This document shows positions 59,757 to 64,000 of a stretch of 64,000 bases of DNA, in pieces. The notes below the pieces were generated by a model. That model was given only the letters and a program-made list of their open reading frames with translations. It was not told where the DNA came from and searched no databases. Positions within the stretch are counted from its first letter, which is position 1, and each line of letters opens with the position of its first letter. The position numbers were made by a program, and so were the translations under genes. This DNA comes from Bacillota bacterium (GTDB taxonomy: Bacteria; Bacillota; Clostridia; Christensenellales; Christensenellaceae). The stretch is from contig JAEYKI010000020.1 of NCBI GenBank assembly GCA_023408315.1, forward strand, positions 1 to 64,000, given 5' to 3'.

Positions 59757-60753
59757 AGAAAAAAAGATTATATTCAGCGGCATACAGCCGTCCGGGGATC
59801 TGACCCTGGGCAATTATCTGGGGGCGGTTAAAAACTGGGCGAGTTTGCAGGAAGAATACAAGTGCTACTACTGCGTGGTGGACCTGCACGCCATTACGGT
59901 GCGCCAGCAGGCCTCCGCTTTGCGCAGCCGCTGCCTGGATGTGATGTCTGTGCTGATTGCCGCGGGCTTGGACCCTTATAAAAACATTTTGTTTATGCAG
60001 TCCCACGTTTCCGCGCACGCGGAGCTCGCGTGGGTTTTGAATTGCTATACCTATATTGGCGAGCTGGACCGCATGACCCAGTTCAAGGAGAAAAGCAGGA
60101 AGTATGAGGATAACCTGAACTCCGGGCTGCATACGTACCCCGTGCTGATGGCGGCGGATATTTTGCTGTACGGCACGCACATGGTGCCTGTGGGGGCAGA
60201 CCAGAAGCAGCACCTGGAGATTACGCGGGACATTGCCGTCCGCTTTAACAATTTATATGGCGATGTATTCACAGTGCCCGAGCCGTATATCCCCAAAACA
60301 GGCGCGCGCATTATGAGCCTGGCAGAACCCGAGAAGAAGATGAGCAAATCCGACGAGAATGAGAACGCGTATATCGCCTTGCTGGATGCACCTGAAGTGA
60401 TTGTGCGCAAGATTAAGCGGGCGGTCACGGATTCGGAAGGCGTCGTACGGTTTTCGGAAGACAAGCCGGGCGTATCCAACCTGATGATCATTCATTCTTC
60501 ACTGACGGGAAAATCCATGGAAGAGATAGAAAAAGACTTTGGGGGGCTTGGGTACGGCGCGTTGAAGGAAGCAGTGGCAACTGCTGTGGTGGAAACGCTG
60601 GAGCCTATTCAGAACAAATACAGGGAGATACGCGCGGACAAGGAATTTTTAAATAAGGTAATGGCCCAGAACGCCGAAGCGGCGGGCAGCGCGGCAAACC
60701 GCATGCTGGCTAAAGTGTATAAAAAGGTTGGCCTTGCGCCCAGAAAAATTTAG
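59749..60753 (+). CDS. trpS: Tryptophanyl-tRNA synthetase
   Basis: 334 residues. Class I signatures are PSGDLTLGNYLGA near 14 (HIGH-equivalent GNY) and KKMSKSDEN near 197 (KMSKS), with GADQKQHLEITRDIA near 149. It charges tRNA-Trp. GGAGGCG precedes the ATG inside thrC, so the two are coupled. No T-box or trp leader lies upstream. A terminator follows. Confidence 0.98.
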   Translation: MAEEKKIIFSGIQPSGDLTLGNYLGAVKNWASLQEEYKCYYCVVDLHAITVRQQASALRSRCLDVMSVLIAAGLDPYKNILFMQSHVSAHAELAWVLNCYTYIGELDRMTQFKEKSRKYEDNLNSGLHTYPVLMAADILLYGTHMVPVGADQKQHLEITRDIAVRFNNLYGDVFTVPEPYIPKTGARIMSLAEPEKKMSKSDENENAYIALLDAPEVIVRKIKRAVTDSEGVVRFSEDKPGVSNLMIIHSSLTGKSMEEIEKDFGGLGYGALKEAVATAVVETLEPIQNKYREIRADKEFLNKVMAQNAEAAGSAANRMLAKVYKKVGLAPRKI

Positions 60754-60780
60754 TAATAAAGTGAACAGTTTGTTAAATGT

Positions 60781-60812
60781 AGGGGCGGGGCTTTTTGCCA
60801 CCGCCTCTTTTT
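60781..60812 (+). terminator. Terminator of thrC-trpS
   Basis: AGGGGCGG...CCGCCTCT stem with one GU or mismatch, then TTTTTAT; the next promoter begins about 20 bases later. Confidence 0.8.
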
Positions 60813-60833
60813 ATGGCAAAGGCGGAATAATAA

Positions 60834-60842
60834 TGGTATAAT
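60834..60842 (+). promoter_or_regulatory. Extended -10 promoter giving a leaderless start
   Basis: TGGTATAAT, six bases before the ATG at 60849. With standard spacing the A of the start codon would be the first transcribed base. No Shine-Dalgarno site precedes the ATG. Confidence 0.65.
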
Positions 60843-60848
60843 ACCTCT

Positions 60849-61688
60849 ATGTTTGGATACATACATCCCCGCAAATGCGACTTGCGGGTGCACGAATTTG
60901 AAACCTATAAGGCGTATTATTGCGGCTTGTGCAAAACGCTGCTGCACAGGTATTCGGCGGCTGCCACGTCTATTGTGAATTATGACTGCGCGTTTTTATA
61001 TCTGTTGGCCGATTCGCTGGCAACCAGCAAAAACGAACCGGAAAAATGCCGCTGCATCCTGCACCCCGTGCAGCCTAAAATGCAGATCACGGTGCCGGGC
61101 GGGTATTATCCGGCTGCGGTCAACGTGCTGCTTGCCTATTATAAGTTAAAAGATGACGTTGCGGACGGCAAGTCGCAAATGGCGCTTGTACAGCCCTTTT
61201 TGGCGGGAGCCTTTCACAAGGCGGCGCGCGAATACCCCAAAACCGCCCAGGCGGCCCAAGCCATGAACAAAGAATTGAATTTAGCAGAAGCGGCGCGGTC
61301 CGGCAATATAGACGAGGTGGCCGAGCCGTTTGCGCGCATGCTGGGAACCATATTTGGCGAACTTATGGAGCAGGAGCGGGAACAGCTCTACGCCATGGGC
61401 TATAACCTGGGCCGCTGGCTGTATATAATCGACGCCGCCGACGATTTAAAAAAGGATATCAAAGAAGGGGGCTATAATGTGTTTGCGCAAAAATACGGAT
61501 ATGCGGATCGTCCTGATTTCCGCAGGGAAGCTGAATTCAACCTGTTTTTTTCTTTGGCCAAAGCTTCCGAGGCGTACCAAAAGCTGCCGCTTTTAAAAAA
61601 CAAGGGCATCCTGGACAACATTATATACCTGGGCTTGAAAGAGAAAACAAATTTTATATTAAAGGGGAAAACGTTTGAATCCATATGA
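60849..61688 (+). CDS. DUF5685 family protein
   Basis: 279 residues, start fixed by the family N-terminus MFGYIHPRKCDLRVHEFETYKAYYCGLCKTL. Conserved cysteines cluster at the start (KCDL, YYCGLC, NYDCAF, CRCIL), suggesting a metal site, followed by a helical domain with IIDAADDLKKDIKEGGYN near 195, which resembles a metal-helical D/E pattern of isoprenoid or phospholipid enzymes. Function is unknown. It overlaps the J-domain gene by 14 bases and probably forms an operon with the following genes toward ftsW. Its promoter predicts a leaderless mRNA. Confidence 0.82.
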   Translation: MFGYIHPRKCDLRVHEFETYKAYYCGLCKTLLHRYSAAATSIVNYDCAFLYLLADSLATSKNEPEKCRCILHPVQPKMQITVPGGYYPAAVNVLLAYYKLKDDVADGKSQMALVQPFLAGAFHKAAREYPKTAQAAQAMNKELNLAEAARSGNIDEVAEPFARMLGTIFGELMEQEREQLYAMGYNLGRWLYIIDAADDLKKDIKEGGYNVFAQKYGYADRPDFRREAEFNLFFSLAKASEAYQKLPLLKNKGILDNIIYLGLKEKTNFILKGKTFESI

Positions 61689-62235
61689 CGTACTTGGCGT
61701 AAGCCAGAATGCAACAGATGAAGAAATCAAAAAAGCATACCGTGTGCTGGTGAAAAAATACCATCCGGACAAGTACGCAGGCAACCCAAAGGCTGCCGAA
61801 GCCGCTGCGGAAAAGCTGAAGCAGATTAATATGGCTTACGATATCCTTACAAAATCGCGCAACGGGGGAGAAGATGCGGGGTCTTCCTATTCAAGCCAGG
61901 AATTTGGGCAGGTGCGCGCCGCCATAGCGCGGGGAGATTTAAACGCGGCGGAGATGCTGTTGGACGCGATTGGTTACAAGTCTGCGGAATGGCATTATTT
62001 AAAGGGTGTGATCCTGCTGCGACGCGGCTGGTATGACGGTGCGCGGCAGCATTTTCAGGAGGCGCACACAATGAATCCCCGGAATGCGGAATACAAGCAG
62101 GCGTTTGACGCAATGAACCAGGCGGGCGGCACGTACCAGGATTTTTATGGCGGGGAATCAAGCCCGGAAACAAGCTCCATGTGCACCACCTGCGCCATTT
62201 GTTCGGCGCTGAGTTGCTGCTGCAACTGTTATTGA
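61675..62235 (+). CDS. J-domain protein with cysteine-rich tail
   Basis: 186 residues from a TTG start with AAAGGGG about seven bases upstream. Residues 2-65 are a J domain (YDVLGVSQNATDEEIKKAY, HPD at 30-32, MAYDIL). Residues 75-150 look like TPR-type helices (GDLNAAEMLLDAIG, AEWHYLKGVILLRRGWYDGARQHFQEAHTMNP). The last 17 residues hold seven cysteines (MCTTCAICSALSCCCNCY). The HPD means it can stimulate DnaK; no glycine-rich or zinc-finger part of true DnaJ is present. The overlap with DUF5685 suggests linked function, possibly at the membrane. Confidence 0.85.
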   Translation: MNPYDVLGVSQNATDEEIKKAYRVLVKKYHPDKYAGNPKAAEAAAEKLKQINMAYDILTKSRNGGEDAGSSYSSQEFGQVRAAIARGDLNAAEMLLDAIGYKSAEWHYLKGVILLRRGWYDGARQHFQEAHTMNPRNAEYKQAFDAMNQAGGTYQDFYGGESSPETSSMCTTCAICSALSCCCNCY

Positions 62236-62257
62236 TTTTTAGTAAGGAGGAACTTAC

Positions 62258-62797
62258 ATGCCAAGTTCTAGGTATTACAGCGGCGGCGCGGGTGTTTTAA
62301 GCCTTGCGGCCATGTTCAGCGCTTTCTCTCTTTTATTTTTATTTCTGGCTTCCATGCTGCCCTCGGTGCAGTTGATTATGTATTTTTTGAGCTCCGTTTT
62401 TGTTATGGGGCTTATGCTGGAGGAAAGTTATGGCGCGGCGGTGCTGTCCGCCATGGTGGTATCTGTGTTGGGGCTGCTGATTCTGCCGGATAAAACGCTG
62501 CTTTTGCCCTATGTGTTTTTCTTTGGGCATTACGGTATTGGGAAATATTTGATAGAAAAAAGGCGCAGGCGCGGGTCTGCCATGATTTTAAAATATATCT
62601 ATTTTAACGCGGCGCTTGCGCTGCTGTATTTTACGGCAAAATCTTTACTTTTTTCGCAGATACCGTTTGATTTACCCCTGATTGCGTTCATAATTATTAT
62701 GGAGATTGCTTTTTTGGTATACGACTTTTTATTCTCAAAGGTAACGCTGTATTACAACGAGCGGATTCGCAGAAGATTAAAGGGAACTCATTTTTGA
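62258..62797 (+). CDS. Multi-pass membrane protein of unknown function
   Basis: 179 residues with about six hydrophobic segments (LSLAAMFSAFSLLFLFLASML, VQLIMYFLSSVFVMGLML and so on) and a basic loop IEKRRRRGS near 107. Short charged end RIRRRLKG. I do not assign a family; the arrangement recalls small S-component-like proteins found beside FHA-FtsW genes in clostridia. GGAGG precedes the ATG. Confidence 0.68.
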   Translation: MPSSRYYSGGAGVLSLAAMFSAFSLLFLFLASMLPSVQLIMYFLSSVFVMGLMLEESYGAAVLSAMVVSVLGLLILPDKTLLLPYVFFFGHYGIGKYLIEKRRRRGSAMILKYIYFNAALALLYFTAKSLLFSQIPFDLPLIAFIIIMEIAFLVYDFLFSKVTLYYNERIRRRLKGTHF

Positions 62798-62846
62798 TTT
62801 TTCCGTCTAATAGAGGCGTTTAGATTGGATACAGAAGGAGAGGTTC

Positions 62847-63308
62847 ATGAGCGGCTCTGTTTATGAGGTTGTGGCTTACGCCATGCGGTACTGGTTTGTG
62901 CTTGCGGCATGCGTGATTTTGTTTGCCGTTATATGGTCTTCTGTAAGCGAGTACAGGCAGCGCAAGAACATTCTGGAGGAAGTGGACAGTTACGTAGGCT
63001 ATTTGGAGGTTACAGCCGGGCCGGAGGGCTGGATTGGAAACCGCCTGGGCATCCGCCCGGAAAACACGCTGGGCCGCAGCGCCAAGAACGATATTTGCCT
63101 TGATGACCACAGTGTGGCCAAGCTGCACGCAAAAGTATACAAAACAGGGGACGACCTGGTGATTTCGCCCATGGAAAAAGCAGAAACACAGGTGAACGGC
63201 AGGGCAATCGGCGGACCGCAGGTGCTGCGTACAGGAGATATGATTTTGCTGGGCGGTATCTCTCTGCGTGTATTCATTAAACGGACGAGGCTGCAGAATG
63301 ATTATTAA
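62847..63308 (+). CDS. FHA-domain membrane-anchored protein
   Basis: 153 residues. One hydrophobic segment at 12-33 (WFVLAACVILFAVIWSSV) anchors it, followed by a short coiled region and an FHA domain: LGRSAKNDICLDDHSVAKLHAKVY near 82 has the Gly-Arg, Ser and His of the phosphothreonine site, and NGRAIGGPQVLRTGD follows. It should bind a phosphothreonine partner, probably a Ser/Thr-kinase target of cell division. Overlaps the FtsW-like gene by 11 bases. Confidence 0.87.
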   Translation: MSGSVYEVVAYAMRYWFVLAACVILFAVIWSSVSEYRQRKNILEEVDSYVGYLEVTAGPEGWIGNRLGIRPENTLGRSAKNDICLDDHSVAKLHAKVYKTGDDLVISPMEKAETQVNGRAIGGPQVLRTGDMILLGGISLRVFIKRTRLQNDY

Positions 63309-64000
63309 ACGCAGGAGCGCGACGCTCATCCTTTGGTTCATAATACTTTTTTGCTTCAGCGGGTTTGGGCTGCTTGCATTCAGAAAAAGCGAAATAGACC
63401 CAAACGCCATTTATCTGTGCTTTGGGCTGGTGGCGCTGATTCTGGTGCAGTATAATGTTTTAAAGGGCTTGTTTAAGCATCTGGAGCGCTTTACTTTGCT
63501 GATTGCTGATTTTTTGTGCGTCCTGTCTTTGATCATGCTGTACAGGCTGAACCCGGATATGGCGGTAAAGCAGTTTTTATATATTGTAGCCGGCAACGCG
63601 TGCATGATCGTCGCCATGCTGGTAATCCGCAAAATATACAACTTTGGCAGAGCCAACTGGCTGTTCTTGGGAGGGGGCATTGCGCTTTTGGGGGCGGCCC
63701 TTATTTTTGCGCGTTCGGTGGGGGGCGCGCGCAACTGGATCGCAATTGGCGCGTTTACGTTCCAGCCCAGCGAATTTGCAAAGATACTGTTTATTATTGT
63801 TACGGCATACTTTCTTTCCACCCGCAATAAAAAAATGCGCGAGCTCTGGGTGTATGTGGTATATACGGCGGCCAGTGTGGGTATCCTGGTGCTTTCTACC
63901 GACTTGGGCGGCGCGCTGCTGATTTGCGGGACGTTTTTGGTGGTTTTCTTTGTGGGTACGGGCAACGGATGGCTTACGCTGGGAGGCGCAGGCGCGTTTG
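63298..64000 (+). CDS. FtsW/RodA/SpoVE-type peptidoglycan polymerase, 5' part
   Basis: The gene continues past the window edge; 234 residues are visible. Several hydrophobic segments, and the SEDS hallmarks GGARNWIAIGAFTFQPSEFAKILF near 140-165 and TDLGGALLICGTF near 200, identify an FtsW/RodA family glycosyltransferase that extends glycan strands. The ATG lies 11 bases inside the FHA gene, so they are coupled. The partner transpeptidase gene would be expected just beyond the window. Confidence 0.93.
   Translation, partial: MIIKRRSATLILWFIILFCFSGFGLLAFRKSEIDPNAIYLCFGLVALILVQYNVLKGLFKHLERFTLLIADFLCVLSLIMLYRLNPDMAVKQFLYIVAGNACMIVAMLVIRKIYNFGRANWLFLGGGIALLGAALIFARSVGGARNWIAIGAFTFQPSEFAKILFIIVTAYFLSTRNKKMRELWVYVVYTAASVGILVLSTDLGGALLICGTFLVVFFVGTGNGWLTLGGAGAF

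Overview
The window reads as chromosomal DNA of an anaerobic Firmicute of the class Clostridia. The support is a pyruvate:ferredoxin oxidoreductase, a probable Re-citrate synthase, an IscR-NifS-IscU cluster, DegV paralogues, and small families I know mainly from clostridia (DUF3787, DUF4491, DUF5685). Two exosporium-type proteins, one with a collagen-like region, hint at a spore former. Genus cannot be fixed from the sequence. I see no CRISPR array, complete prophage or intact insertion sequence.

Layout. 1-0.9 kb: end of an rRNA operon (5S, tRNA-Asn) followed by a decayed serine recombinase. 0.9-7.4 kb: a leftward operon for a binding-protein transporter plus an alkaline-phosphatase-superfamily hydrolase and a HAD phosphatase; a DeoR-type regulator lies upstream, and three 11-bp repeats sit before the promoter. 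8.4-14.2 kb: a rightward arabinoside locus (GH51 arabinofuranosidase, binding protein, two permeases, ArsR-like regulator; no ATPase). 14.4-14.9 kb: a non-coding element with terminal inverted repeats. 15-18.3 kb: a corrinoid transporter under a cobalamin riboswitch. 18.4-22.6 kb: YfcC-type carrier, M20 peptidase, and a convergent LOR/SDH (ornithine cyclodeaminase-like) protein. 23-26 kb: KTSC protein and two exosporium-like paralogues. 26-35.4 kb: mixed housekeeping genes, including a RibBA with a damaged RibB active-site loop and a fluoride riboswitch with two crcB genes. 35.5-41.4 kb: nifJ and the iscR-nifS-iscU cluster. 41.5-46.9 kb: two degV genes flanking a Pho-box alkaline phosphatase and a YibE/F protein. 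47-52.2 kb: two aminotransferases, Re-citrate synthase-like enzyme, Lrp regulator and HAD hydrolase. 52.5-60.8 kb: trmL, Na/Pi carrier, pgk-tpiA-gpmI, P-loop protein, thrC, trpS. 60.8-64 kb: DUF5685, J-domain, membrane, FHA and FtsW-type genes; the last runs off the window.

Connections. Phosphate is a recurring theme: 11-bp-spaced repeats of the PhoP/PhoB type precede both the lipoprotein alkaline phosphatase and the 6.4-kb transporter/phosphatase operon, which suggests one phosphate-starvation regulon covering secreted monoester cleavage and import plus cytosolic breakdown of an organic phosphorus compound. Carbon flow is represented by arabinoside use, lower glycolysis, PFOR and the citrate/glutamate entry enzyme. 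B12 import may serve the cobalamin-dependent radical SAM enzyme at 32.7 kb. Non-coding signals are unusually clear: two riboswitches, several strong terminators, a predicted leaderless start, and three families of palindromic intergenic repeats.
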